Source: Phormidium tenue FACHB-886
Lineage (GTDB): Bacteria; Cyanobacteriota; Cyanobacteriia; Elainellales; Elainellaceae
DNA length: 64,000 nt
Direction: 5' to 3'
Assembly (NCBI RefSeq): GCF_014764505.1
Contig: NZ_JACXWX010000005.1
Span: forward strand, 248,001-312,000
In this document: positions 34,501 to 41,520 of the stretch, piece after piece
Position numbering within the stretch: the first letter of the stretch is position 1
How the letters are laid out: the number at the start of each line of letters is the position of its first letter
Notes under the pieces: generated by a model
What the model saw: the letters and a program-made list of their open reading frames with translations, nothing else
Databases searched by the model: none
Told to the model about the DNA's origin: nothing
Translations under genes and position numbers: made by a program

Positions 34501-36984
34501 ATTTCTGGCACCATGAGCAGCGGACAGGCAGATATCGCCCGCTCGCAGCTTGACCAGCAGAACATGCGCGGCAAGATGGGTGCTAATGCTCAAGCGATTC
34601 AGCAAATTGACAGCCAATTATCAGGCGAGCGATACACTAAGGCTCTAAATTCAATTGGGCTCGAATCCTTTGGAGATATGCCGATCGCCCAATTGCGTGA
34701 ACGAATCGGGCAGATGGATGAAAAGGGTGAAGACACAAGAGCGCTTAGTCAGGGTTTAGAGCAGTTTCAGAAACGTCAGGATCTAGATCTGGAAAATTCT
34801 GGACTAGAAACCTCGATCGAAGAGTCCAAAGCTCAGCTTGTGCAGCGCCTGCGCGACTTAGCCACCCAGATCAACGACTTCTATCGCGGCATTGCTCAGC
34901 AGGCACAGGAAACGCAGCTGCAGGCACAGCAGACGGCTCTACAGGCGAACACAGCACAGGGTCAGGCGAAGCTGAAGAATGCGATGGTCGGCTTTCAGGA
35001 AAGCTTCATCAACGATTACGTTGAGTCGCTCATCTCGCTGATCGACATCCTCAACAAGCCCAAGAATGACTTCCTGCAGGCGCAGCAGCAGCTATTGGGC
35101 GCACAGAACCAATACATGCAGCAGATTCAGCAGGCTTACCAAATGGGCCAGCAGCTACCTACAGCAGAGCAGGTTGCCGGAATGCCAGCAGGCGGTGGAG
35201 CGGCACAGATGCCGATGCTGACAGCAGCACAACCTGCTGGCACAACAGCACCAATAGCAGCACAATCTGTCATGCCAGCACAATCTGCTGCTGGTGCTGC
35301 CCAAATCCCTAGTATGACCCCACAGCAGTTCCTCGCCGGACTGCAAGGGTTGAGCCAAGCCAGCGGGCAGCAGTCTGTGGCATTTGGGCAGCAAGGCTTG
35401 GAATCTGCCATGACGCTAGCAGGGCAGACCTATGCCACTCAGCAGCAGTCGATCGCCACTCAGCTCCAAGCCCAATATCAGCAGGCGCAAGCTGAAGCCC
35501 GGATGCAGGGATCTAATCTGGACTATCAAGCGTTCCAGGCTGGACGGCGCATGGAGGACCAGGGGCGCACGTTTAGCCGCAGCGCTGAAGACCTGCAGGC
35601 GCGATCGCTGACTGAAACGCCAGAGGTACAGCAGCAGAGCACCCTACGCGGCATGAGTCGAGAGTTTGAAGACTCCATGCGATCGATGCAGGACTTCCAG
35701 CGGGGACTGCAAGCCACGCAGGACCAGGCGAGCGCGACGATCGGCGCAATTCGTGACGGGGTGAGCCAAGGGCTGTATCCAGAGTCGATGCTGCAACGGA
35801 TTCCCCAGCTGCAGCAGATGGCTGAATCTGCCCGGTCGCAGATGAACCAGCTACAGGGGACGATGGCTGAGTATGAGCAAGCTTATGCCGACGCGATCGC
35901 CAAGCAGCAGGAAGAGTTTGCCTATCAGGAACAGCGCCGCCGCCAGCAGGCACAAAGCCGCTTGGAGGGCATGAACTCATCGGTGCTGAGCGAACGTGCC
36001 AATGCAGCAAGGCTGGCAGGTCAGGGCAATGTGGCGAACGACCTGGAGTATCGCAATAAGGTAAATGCTGCTGGCAGCGAGTTCAGGAATACGATTGCTG
36101 AACTAGAAGAGATGAAGCGAAGGGGTGAGATCAATACCAATGAGTTCAAGCAAATGAAGGCAGCAGCAGAGGATCTGAACAATCTGAAGCTGGACAATGC
36201 CGCCGCTGAACTGGATAAACTCAACCGTGACAATCGCTTCGCTGCAAGGCAGCAGCAGGGCGGCTATGACAACGATCTGCTGCGGGCTAGAGCCGACGAG
36301 ATGCGAAGCCGCTATGGGGACGATTCTGGGGCAAAGCGATTGGAGAATAAAGCAGCGCAGCAGCAGCTAGGACGAGATCAAGAGCAGCAGCTCTATAACC
36401 TCCAGAAGCAAAAAGAAGCAGGTGAAATCACCACCGGTCAGTTCAATAAAATGAAGTCCACGCTTGAATCTACCGGCAAGATCAAGTTGGATGGCTTAAA
36501 GCGTGAGCTGTATAGCCTTGGGGACATTGCCCAATCTTCAACAGGTAAGTTAGTGCAGGTGGCGCGAGGGATGGAGCAAATTCAAGCCCTGCGGCAGGCT
36601 GACGATCTCATCAAGCAAGCGGGCGGCAGTACAAGGGCGTTGCTCAACACCTACAACATTCAGGGAGGTAATAATGCTTATCTGCGCGATGCGATCGGTG
36701 CTAGCAATCCGCTCGTTGCTAAGTTGGCAGAGTATGAAAAGCTCTCCAGCATGACGGGCAATGCATTTCAGGGCGAGTTAACGGCTCAATCTGTGGCTTC
36801 AGCAGTCGATCGGGGTAGTATCAACAGCTCTGCTGCTGTTGCGAAGCTGGATGAACTGCTGGGCGTGCTGCGGCAGAAGGCAGGCGGCATGACCGTGAAC
36901 ATCGAAAACATTGGGGCGATCGGCGATGCAGGCGATCTAATCAGCTCGATTAGCCAAGGCAACATGCGGGCAGCGGGCTTGTAG
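28507..36984 (+). CDS. Giant tape measure protein with embedded hydrolase-like and metallopeptidase-like domains, 2825 aa
   Basis: Sets tail length and is ejected with DNA. Residues ~1-350 are helical. About 370-560 contain an alpha/beta-hydrolase-like block with nucleophile elbow G455-Y-S457-G-G. Two related blocks follow: HESYH at 794-798 with E878 (ExxAY), and HEGRH at 1223-1227 with E1291, both HExxH...E (gluzincin-like) with a shared surrounding pattern. Hydrophobic segments occur near 1385-1415, 1628-1648 and 1681-1708. A TIGR02675-like tape-measure segment lies near 1510-1560. Long Gln/Ala/Glu coiled coils fill the C-terminal half, including two ~75-residue repeats near 2490-2665. It is far longer than most tape measures. 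Confidence 0.85.
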   Translation: MEGVDLGTLLLTLGLNTETYDRGLEKAHEDALETGKAIESAFRGRSNRLPELTVRVNDRALTKLNQHYDLKEDHAKRLQRFLNANPLTPRVNTRELDALPVKLRTLQSEVQRLSNVNVVVRGAAQVSSRAGTQVIKVESDTKALAQGFKDATKDLGDDIGKEVQRGVRKGNQKGITGTLTSAVTAAPKAVLRGFYEGVGITYADQLTRGFIRGVEGKFNTSLRRIGENSGTQILNKAERVGDKLAQKLGLGDSLKIAAGKTSNALKEIIPANVLEQRLGRVETAIAKTLDGMLELKSTAEQLQNLGGVGKALQDVAVVPIEGIDQRRSRKQQQAVERVRARAAEIAPTLPDLPAGATSLNIVSGGFAGTRGKSSASVADRVRLMLGSEAAVDFVENQETDTSANIDKMPKWAGQILARFGKQNVMQGFNQDAIEAAAKALAYQQKGANLPTNFIGYSGGGYVAKEATELLGQMGIRSKGVGIGTPLFGLTGKVSDSQFRAYMGESDPLSKLGGMLSAQQRTTSAGKAHRLSNYLGDQGFQKELGRFLGVGTTGAQPASFELHGFEDELNNLAGELGAVLGDSNQTLFFKKTGLYKGYIEQIKQHRAKLNTLIADAMGDVAEQIESYDQALADAEALVKQVFGVQGEIAPAIKAGEAKKTAVQTAVNPPPVADAKAQKQAIEQAAKTTKQATATDAAKTKKLAEEALKQAKDQLQQAYNQLIIDGAKAIGIDSVRVPRISASDIPSAGTYDAINNKITLPTDKAHRLTMGMGKDISKLSQHELDKTIADLSTIAHESYHAFQGGFSGLSSTELVTQNKNYADLPLSASADAQKQFQRLKRGSINTMAGRSTDTFSKNASLQKLDEKTRQQAIENVRKLEQQAYTFQAQFMAALAQEAKNGSQSVAQAFEKSIAAVVAELKQTAEQVKAKAAAVEVKPAEIAADTSGLQQVEAQLNAYTVEILKEISRVSGRGTPKGKKADIVDDLLKNVKPDSLNASIGAVEPLIERGVKGGMKLQKVQSSEAESKTVANLSKAEKSLAKRLEKLKALQGEAYEKELGTLLDLINQQIAQLDQFGAKTIAAETRLALGQGKGRLEATYRRLSPQLKPKPQSAVSQAAIVENPFSLDDISLARVTQQQGKQVARQALKTYEAIIRSVAKVSGAQMKPGDMPRLVVDNDRLKALGAKALYNIKQNQIIVDESIAKILEQGGKALDEYADELKDLVHEGRHAAQFGFGSLSLKQIGAGASNVNMIDPRNVSQTAKYYALQSVQVANQQASGLLGDRAKRGIYRTEADAYAFEQFTPQVLQQAKTEAQRRGKPEQLTRAYKAATEAPADGLAMVARVAAKAKDVASEGVKGLIEQFVMVNPAVGGVLQKLIGQVGNVPKAFLKFGAIALVAKLVIDNLGRIVGAALDTAMAMEKMGRGFKFAYGSAAAGNQAMQQARERADDLGLGVMQTLEGQQQLAGATRGTKLEGFLTDRMGAALDQTIAVGGADNESAARARRAVSQIAQKGTVQAEELTGQLSEALSGFPVQQIAARSMGVDLSEFIARRDRGEITSEEFLPKFLQQLQAETAGGVGDAKNSSTAIQNRFGNAQVEAQAAIGQTLLPAQNAGLQAMTAALETVNKLLPITIELIAAMGGAVLAGLIQKVELTTIATKGWAGATELAQGAVKGLKGFLTQDAMGFAGVTVGIMGAIELIKGVVAAFADAGQSSRDFADQTQKSIDRYRKALAEARNEKPPELPGASNPNAVAGDTKESFLEGFFGLGGLFGKDKVRALEKNILDNPLAGFGGMGSLLTGLQASGMAPKFNLPRYGEVKAQQQRLGEAEAFSKGGEVFASLQSEIEQFKTNDPNSAIAKLRNANEQLDAIQAQRRGLRPGDVAGRRKLDEQEQTALAQQSRFLNPVSEMQATAASQIENYKAMIKSARERGDEGAAKQYEGELKRAITLQDQFNSLIGKQGGILQSLAYSYSAIVGKLEDANRALEKSANSGKKAIAASQISGTMSSGQADIARSQLDQQNMRGKMGANAQAIQQIDSQLSGERYTKALNSIGLESFGDMPIAQLRERIGQMDEKGEDTRALSQGLEQFQKRQDLDLENSGLETSIEESKAQLVQRLRDLATQINDFYRGIAQQAQETQLQAQQTALQANTAQGQAKLKNAMVGFQESFINDYVESLISLIDILNKPKNDFLQAQQQLLGAQNQYMQQIQQAYQMGQQLPTAEQVAGMPAGGGAAQMPMLTAAQPAGTTAPIAAQSVMPAQSAAGAAQIPSMTPQQFLAGLQGLSQASGQQSVAFGQQGLESAMTLAGQTYATQQQSIATQLQAQYQQAQAEARMQGSNLDYQAFQAGRRMEDQGRTFSRSAEDLQARSLTETPEVQQQSTLRGMSREFEDSMRSMQDFQRGLQATQDQASATIGAIRDGVSQGLYPESMLQRIPQLQQMAESARSQMNQLQGTMAEYEQAYADAIAKQQEEFAYQEQRRRQQAQSRLEGMNSSVLSERANAARLAGQGNVANDLEYRNKVNAAGSEFRNTIAELEEMKRRGEINTNEFKQMKAAAEDLNNLKLDNAAAELDKLNRDNRFAARQQQGGYDNDLLRARADEMRSRYGDDSGAKRLENKAAQQQLGRDQEQQLYNLQKQKEAGEITTGQFNKMKSTLESTGKIKLDGLKRELYSLGDIAQSSTGKLVQVARGMEQIQALRQADDLIKQAGGSTRALLNTYNIQGGNNAYLRDAIGASNPLVAKLAEYEKLSSMTGNAFQGELTAQSVASAVDRGSINSSAAVAKLDELLGVLRQKAGGMTVNIENIGAIGDAGDLISSISQGNMRAAGL

Positions 36985-37051
36985 GAATCCTACAGCCAGC
37001 GATCGCGTCACCGCTGTCAGAACCTCTCATCGGCGCGATCGCTCCCTTGCC

Positions 37052-37582
37052 ATGCTTAGACTCTCGATTGCTAGTTTCAATGTCCAGATTGATAAGTTCT
37101 TAGGGGCACAGCAGCCACGAACGCGCGTTAATATTGGTAGCGTCACCTACACGGCTGCAGGGGTGGCAGTGGGTAAGGGAACTTGGTTTGAGCCCTTCCA
37201 CCAGTGGGATGTGCAGGCAATCGTCACCGAAACGCAGATGAAGCAGCTCAAGCTGATTTATGCAGAGCATGAATACTGGCGAGAGCGACACACGGCAGAA
37301 GCAGAGGCGAACGCTAATGTGATGATCTGGGATACAACACAGTTCTATGAAGAGCGATTGCCCAGAAGCAGAGCAGTTGCACCGCCGATCGTTGTGGGTA
37401 ATGAAACGTTGTGCGACACTACGCCTGAAATGTTTCCGGCAGTCAACCCGACACATACTTTGTATTTCGCAAGATTTGCGGCATGGTTTTCAACAGAACC
37501 GCAATTTAGCAAGGGGTATCGCAATCCAAATCTCTTCCAAGCCCGTTTTATACTTCAAGAAACCGATCGAGTCCCCGCATGA
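37052..37582 (+). CDS. Putative distal tail protein, 176 aa
   Basis: The first gene after the tape measure normally encodes the distal tail or baseplate hub. This is a beta-rich soluble protein of suitable size. Its stop shares an ATGA with the next small gene at 37579. No family is recognised by sequence. Confidence 0.55.
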   Translation: MLRLSIASFNVQIDKFLGAQQPRTRVNIGSVTYTAAGVAVGKGTWFEPFHQWDVQAIVTETQMKQLKLIYAEHEYWRERHTAEAEANANVMIWDTTQFYEERLPRSRAVAPPIVVGNETLCDTTPEMFPAVNPTHTLYFARFAAWFSTEPQFSKGYRNPNLFQARFILQETDRVPA

Positions 37583-37833
37583 CCCGCGTACAACGCCGCA
37601 AAGCTAACAATCGCCTCACCGCTGAACAAGTTATTGAACTCCTGCAAGGCAGCAGCGAACAAGAGCCAAAATCAATTCAAGACCTGACAAGGGAAACGCA
37701 AAACACGCATAATCACGCCAGTTTGCGGAATCGACTTAATGAGCTGATGGCAGAAGGGTTAGTCGATCGTAAAGAGCAGTTCTTTCGCGGCAACCAGGTG
37801 CGCTGGGCTTACTGGCTTAAGTCGAGTTCTTAG
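37579..37833 (+). CDS. Winged-helix DNA-binding protein, 84 aa
   Basis: The pattern LTAEQVIELLQ..........SIQDLTRE...N..SLRNRLNELMAEGLVDRKEQFFRGNQVRWAYWL fits a small winged helix with a beta-wing at the end. A regulator in the middle of tail genes is unusual. Its last ~70 bp and the following ~60 bp recur in decayed form at 39394-39530, after the HEPN gene, so the cargo insertion touched this gene. Confidence 0.65.
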   Translation: MTRVQRRKANNRLTAEQVIELLQGSSEQEPKSIQDLTRETQNTHNHASLRNRLNELMAEGLVDRKEQFFRGNQVRWAYWLKSSS

Positions 37834-37895
37834 CGCGTACCTTTGAAGATATGACGAAGCTTCTGTCGGTTTAGCGCGATCGGCTTAGCATATGG
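37768..37895 (+). repeat. Direct repeat, copy A
   Basis: Begins CGTAAAGAGCAG and covers the end of the winged-helix gene plus downstream sequence to CGGCTTAGCATATG. It is imperfectly matched by copy B at 39394-39530. The HEPN gene lies between them. Confidence 0.75.
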
Positions 37896-37911
37896 AGCAT
37901 ATCCCTTAATA

Positions 37912-39282
37912 ATGACTATGGAAATCCAGCTAAGTAAAAGCGATCTCAAGACAGCCACGCAAAATTGGAACACTTTAGTAAATAGAAAAAATAAAAGTAA
38001 AAATTACTTTGTTCCTACTAGCCTTGAAGAACATGAGAAGGTTAGTAGAGACGCAGTTCGATTGAATATTGGTTGTGAACAGTGGGTTTTACTAGAAAAT
38101 GCAATAGCAGCATTTAAGGAAGTTATTAATAGAATTTACGATGCTCCTGGATTAAAAGAGGTAATATCTCGTGGAACAGTCTACATGCTTTTAACGAGGG
38201 AGTTAGAAGTAGAAATTTTCAACAGAGAAAAAGACTTACAAAATAAAAGAGAATTTGCTAGCACCTTAGAAAGTATTCAACGTTCTATCAATGAAAAAAT
38301 TAGTTATTTTGACTTCTTTTTTGTAGTTGAAGGGATGGAGCTAAAAGACCTTGAGAAAATTAGCTGTGGCAAAGTTGAAATCTTCATCTTTAATCAGCAG
38401 TTGCGGGATCAAATGGTTGCTGCTCATTTAGGGGCAGACGGTTTACAGGATTCACAAGCGTTAGCATTCACCCAGAATTTCTTTGATGAAAACTTCCTGA
38501 ATCGCGTCTGTGTAAGATCTACCGCCTATGGAGAATCTGATATTGCTCGGAAAAGAGCTTACAGGCAAGCCCGAGAGTTGATAAATTACTTCAGGTTTAC
38601 ACTCTGTATATTTATACATGAAAGAGTTTTTGAGCATTTGGTAAAAATAAATATTTCATTTGAAGCGTACAGCAATGATGAAAAAACTTTAACTAGAAGA
38701 GGCAAAGACAATGCCGTTATTTTAGGTTTTGGTCTCGGTCGTGAACCTCTACAAGATTTTTCTATTGATAGGAATCGCCTCGAAAATTTTTCTTCAAACG
38801 GCTTCCTGGATGATTTCACCGCAATTATTAATGCTTCTTCTCGGACACAGTTAGAAGGATGTATTTTGACTGCAATTCATTGGATAGGTGAAGCTCAAAA
38901 TGAATTTGACCTGGATGTATCTTTTCTAAAATATTGGACTGCATTGGAATGCATGTTTACTGTTTCTAATAACCCGACGGGCGATTTAGCCAAGGGAATC
39001 GCAACACTTAAGCTTTTTAGTGCTTATGAATTTACAAGTGTTGAAGATGCCAAAGAAGTTTATGAAGATGTGAAAGAACTTTATACCAAGCGTTCAAACA
39101 TCATTCATCGAGGTCTGAACTATTTAGCTGATCAAGTGATTAATGAGACCGACATTTCCAAGATATGTAGATATACGGCATGGAGTATCCTCAACTTGTT
39201 CCATTTACGCGCTGCTGGTCACACAAATATGCGGGAAGTTGGCGATCAAATCAACACATTGCATGAACAATGGAATGTTTAA
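37912..39282 (+). CDS. ApeA-like HEPN-domain protein, 456 aa
   Basis: Probable RNase-type defence or toxin protein. The C-terminal third ends with a HEPN-like block: KYWTALECMF helix (340-349) and R394-S-N-I-I-H399, the RX4H catalytic motif. The long N-terminal region lacks a known domain; the overall layout resembles ApeA-like HEPN proteins of anti-phage systems. The coding sequence is much more AT-rich than its neighbours and lacks CGATCG, a sign of recent transfer. It lies within the tail operon but is flanked by duplicated sequence and a terminator. Confidence 0.65.
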   Translation: MTMEIQLSKSDLKTATQNWNTLVNRKNKSKNYFVPTSLEEHEKVSRDAVRLNIGCEQWVLLENAIAAFKEVINRIYDAPGLKEVISRGTVYMLLTRELEVEIFNREKDLQNKREFASTLESIQRSINEKISYFDFFFVVEGMELKDLEKISCGKVEIFIFNQQLRDQMVAAHLGADGLQDSQALAFTQNFFDENFLNRVCVRSTAYGESDIARKRAYRQARELINYFRFTLCIFIHERVFEHLVKINISFEAYSNDEKTLTRRGKDNAVILGFGLGREPLQDFSIDRNRLENFSSNGFLDDFTAIINASSRTQLEGCILTAIHWIGEAQNEFDLDVSFLKYWTALECMFTVSNNPTGDLAKGIATLKLFSAYEFTSVEDAKEVYEDVKELYTKRSNIIHRGLNYLADQVINETDISKICRYTAWSILNLFHLRAAGHTNMREVGDQINTLHEQWNV

Positions 39283-39318
39283 TAGCTTTGGACAATTGCA
39301 TAGGTTTTCAAGCCAGCA

Positions 39319-39359
39319 GCAAACTCCGGGAATCCTAAACCGAGATTCCCGGAGTTTGC
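39319..39359. terminator. Strong hairpin after the HEPN gene
   Basis: GCAAACTCCGGGAAT (39319-39333) pairs perfectly with ATTCCCGGAGTTTGC (39345-39359), loop 11. There is only a weak T-tract after it. It would isolate the cargo from downstream genes. Confidence 0.65.
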
Positions 39360-39393
39360 ATTTAAGTGGTTGTAAACGCATCAGCACGGCGCT

Positions 39394-39530
39394 CGTAAAG
39401 AGCAGCTTTTTCGGGAGAGCAGGTGCGCTGGGCTTACTGGCTGAAGTGAGGATATGTGATCGCGATCATTTGAAGATGTGACGAAGCTTCGGACGATTTG
39501 GGGCGATCGGCTTAGTATATGAGAAGTTTC
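39394..39530 (+). repeat. Direct repeat, copy B (decayed)
   Basis: Starts CGTAAAGAGCAG and follows copy A through TGACGAAGCTTC and GCGATCGGCTTAG, with substitutions and a one-base loss that breaks the winged-helix frame. It is therefore a dead fragment of the gene at 37579-37833. Confidence 0.75.
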
Positions 39531-39742
39531 TGCTATTCACCTAAATTAGAACGATGTACAGAAAACAAATAAGTCGTCAGGAGTGACGAACGCCGCTAGA
39601 ACGATACCGTTAGGGATGTTCGCGGCTCAGCTCCATCGTTAGGTATCCATTCGCAGAAACTGTAAATGGGCTAGCGGCTGCGATGGAAATTGTTATGGTC
39701 ACTAGTGTGTAATTAAAATTTTTAAGGACAAGCATTGAGTGC

Positions 39743-40801
39743 ATGCCTATTCAGATTTCTCTTTTCAATCACAAAGGTGGAGTCAGCAAAACAACAACTA
39801 CGTTTAATTTAGGTTGGATGTTGGCTTTGAAAGGCAAGCGAGTTATACTTGCCGATTGCGATCCTCAGTGCAATTTGACTGGTATGGTGCTTGGTTTTAG
39901 AGGATCAGAGGAATTTGCAAAAATATATGAAGCGGAGGGTATACGCAATATTCGAGATGGGTTAATACCTGCATTTGAGTCGCGACCGTCTCCCATAGAG
40001 CCAGTTGTTTGTGAGGAAATATCCGGTCAACCTAATATGTTCTTGATTCCAGGACATATTGGTCTTGCTGAATACGAAGTCACCTTGGGAATTGCTCAAG
40101 AATTATCTGGCTCGCTAGTAACTTTACAAAATCTTCCTGGGTCAATAAACCATCTATTTAAAGTAACAGCGGATAAATACAACGCAGATTACATTCTTGT
40201 TGACATGAGTCCAAGTCTTGGTGCTATAAACCAAAACCTGCTTATGACCAGCGATTTTTTCTTGGTTCCGATGGCACCAGACTATTTTTCTGTAATGGCA
40301 ACAGATTCTCTTGCTTCTATATTACCTAAGTGGAAAGTTTGGTCACAACAAGCTCAAAATTCACCTGTTCTACAAAAGGCAACTTACCCTTTTCCATCAA
40401 TCTCACCAAGATTTTTAGGAACTGTTATTCAGAGATATCGCCTTAGAGGAGGAGATAAACCATCCAGTGCTTTTCAAAAATGGATAGATGAAATTGACCA
40501 GAGTGTTAAACAAAAATTAGTTCCTGCTCTAGATCAATGTAGGATGTTATTGCCGAACGAGGCTTACAGCAATATAGGCATTTCGCTTGGAGAACCATTG
40601 CTTCAGATGTCGGACTTTAATGGTCTTATTGCGCTTTCCCAAAAGCATAAAGTACCAATTTTTGATCTGAGCGATGCTCAATTAGAGCAGACTGGAATTG
40701 TTTTAGAGAGAACCAAAAGATCAATGGAACGATTCCATAGTTTGTATTCAGAAGGTGCCGACAGGGTTATCAACCTGATAACTTATGCAGAAAGCAATTA
40801 A
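39743..40801 (+). CDS. ParA-like (SIMIBI) ATPase, 352 aa
   Basis: Deviant Walker A K11-G-G-V-S-K16-T-T, second motif LADCDPQCNLT and a DMSPSLGAINQNLL motif are ParA/Soj-type. There is no ParB gene or centromere repeat nearby. Instead it overlaps a HEPN gene by 17 bp, so a defence-type pair is likelier than partition. AT-rich and free of CGATCG, unlike the phage genes. Upstream, 210 bp after copy B show no gene. Function in sensing or regulating the HEPN partner is inference. Confidence 0.8.
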   Translation: MPIQISLFNHKGGVSKTTTTFNLGWMLALKGKRVILADCDPQCNLTGMVLGFRGSEEFAKIYEAEGIRNIRDGLIPAFESRPSPIEPVVCEEISGQPNMFLIPGHIGLAEYEVTLGIAQELSGSLVTLQNLPGSINHLFKVTADKYNADYILVDMSPSLGAINQNLLMTSDFFLVPMAPDYFSVMATDSLASILPKWKVWSQQAQNSPVLQKATYPFPSISPRFLGTVIQRYRLRGGDKPSSAFQKWIDEIDQSVKQKLVPALDQCRMLLPNEAYSNIGISLGEPLLQMSDFNGLIALSQKHKVPIFDLSDAQLEQTGIVLERTKRSMERFHSLYSEGADRVINLITYAESN

Positions 40802-41384
40802 GGATTTTCGTGAAAATATAGCTCGTGCCAGAAATCTGGGCGGCTTGTACAGTGCCTTAACAAGTCTAACTACTGGCGCGATAGATGCATCAGATATATT
40901 AAGAGCACAAATAGTTCTTTCTGTGAGTGCTCTAGATTGCTTTGTTCATGAACTGACGCTGCTAGGAATGCTAGAAGTCTTTAGCGGAAAAAGACCGGCT
41001 ACTCCCTCATTCTTAAAATTCCGAATTTCCATGGATTTTGTCTTAGCAACTGGTGGTTCTTCCACGGCAAGCTCATCTTTTGAGTTAGAAATCCGTGAAC
41101 GACACAGTTTCTTGTCTTTCCAACAACCTGAAAAAGTTGCAGAAGCAATCCGATTGTTTTCAGATGTTGTGCTTTGGCAACAAGTTTCTTCAAAATTGTC
41201 TATTTCAGAAACCTCGGTGAAAAACCAACTCAAGCTTATCGTTGATAGACGAAATAAAATTGCTCATGAAGCAGACATAGATCCTACTTATGGTGTGCGA
41301 TGGCCTATTTCAGAGATTGATGTAATCAGCGCATTAGATTTTATTGAAAAGTTGTGTGAGTCCATTTACGATGTCGTTGTCTAA
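40785..41384 (+). CDS. RiboL-PSP-type HEPN protein, 199 aa
   Basis: Probable RNase toxin. The N-terminal block (DILRAQIVLSVSALDCFVHEL) and C-terminal R156-N-K-I-A-H161 (RX4H with Asn at position two) match the HEPN RiboL-PSP family. The start lies in the end of the ParA-like gene, so the two are made together. HEPN/ATPase pairs are common in toxin-antitoxin and abortive-infection systems. A terminator hairpin follows at 41477. Confidence 0.75.
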   Translation: MQKAIKDFRENIARARNLGGLYSALTSLTTGAIDASDILRAQIVLSVSALDCFVHELTLLGMLEVFSGKRPATPSFLKFRISMDFVLATGGSSTASSSFELEIRERHSFLSFQQPEKVAEAIRLFSDVVLWQQVSSKLSISETSVKNQLKLIVDRRNKIAHEADIDPTYGVRWPISEIDVISALDFIEKLCESIYDVVV

Positions 41385-41476
41385 ATATCTGATAACCGCG
41401 TGTCTCGGCATGTTTTGGCGAGGTCAAGCTCGATTCGGCGGGGTTGGGTCCGGGTTAGGTCTAGCAGGGTGAAAAC

Positions 41477-41516
41477 AAAGCGGGCTGGGCATTCTTACAA
41501 AGAACCAGCCCGCTTT
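41477..41516 (+). terminator. Hairpin ending the cargo cassette
   Basis: AAAGCGGGCTGG (41477-41488) pairs with CCAGCCCGCTTT (41505-41516), loop 16. It ends five bases before the next ATG, so it may also affect translation of the tail gene. Confidence 0.65.
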
Positions 41517-41520
41517 GTCT

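Noticed and set aside
39560-39720. Integron attC-like sequence with CGTTAGG repeats
   Set aside because: The two CGTTAGG copies are in the same direction, whereas attC needs inverted core sites, and there is no integron integrase nearby.
39743-40801. ParA as evidence of a plasmid partition system
   Set aside because: No ParB gene or centromere array lies next to it; it overlaps a HEPN gene instead.
41515-41520. TTG start two codons before the tail-tip ATG
   Set aside because: It lies in the terminator stem of the preceding cassette, and an ATG follows immediately.
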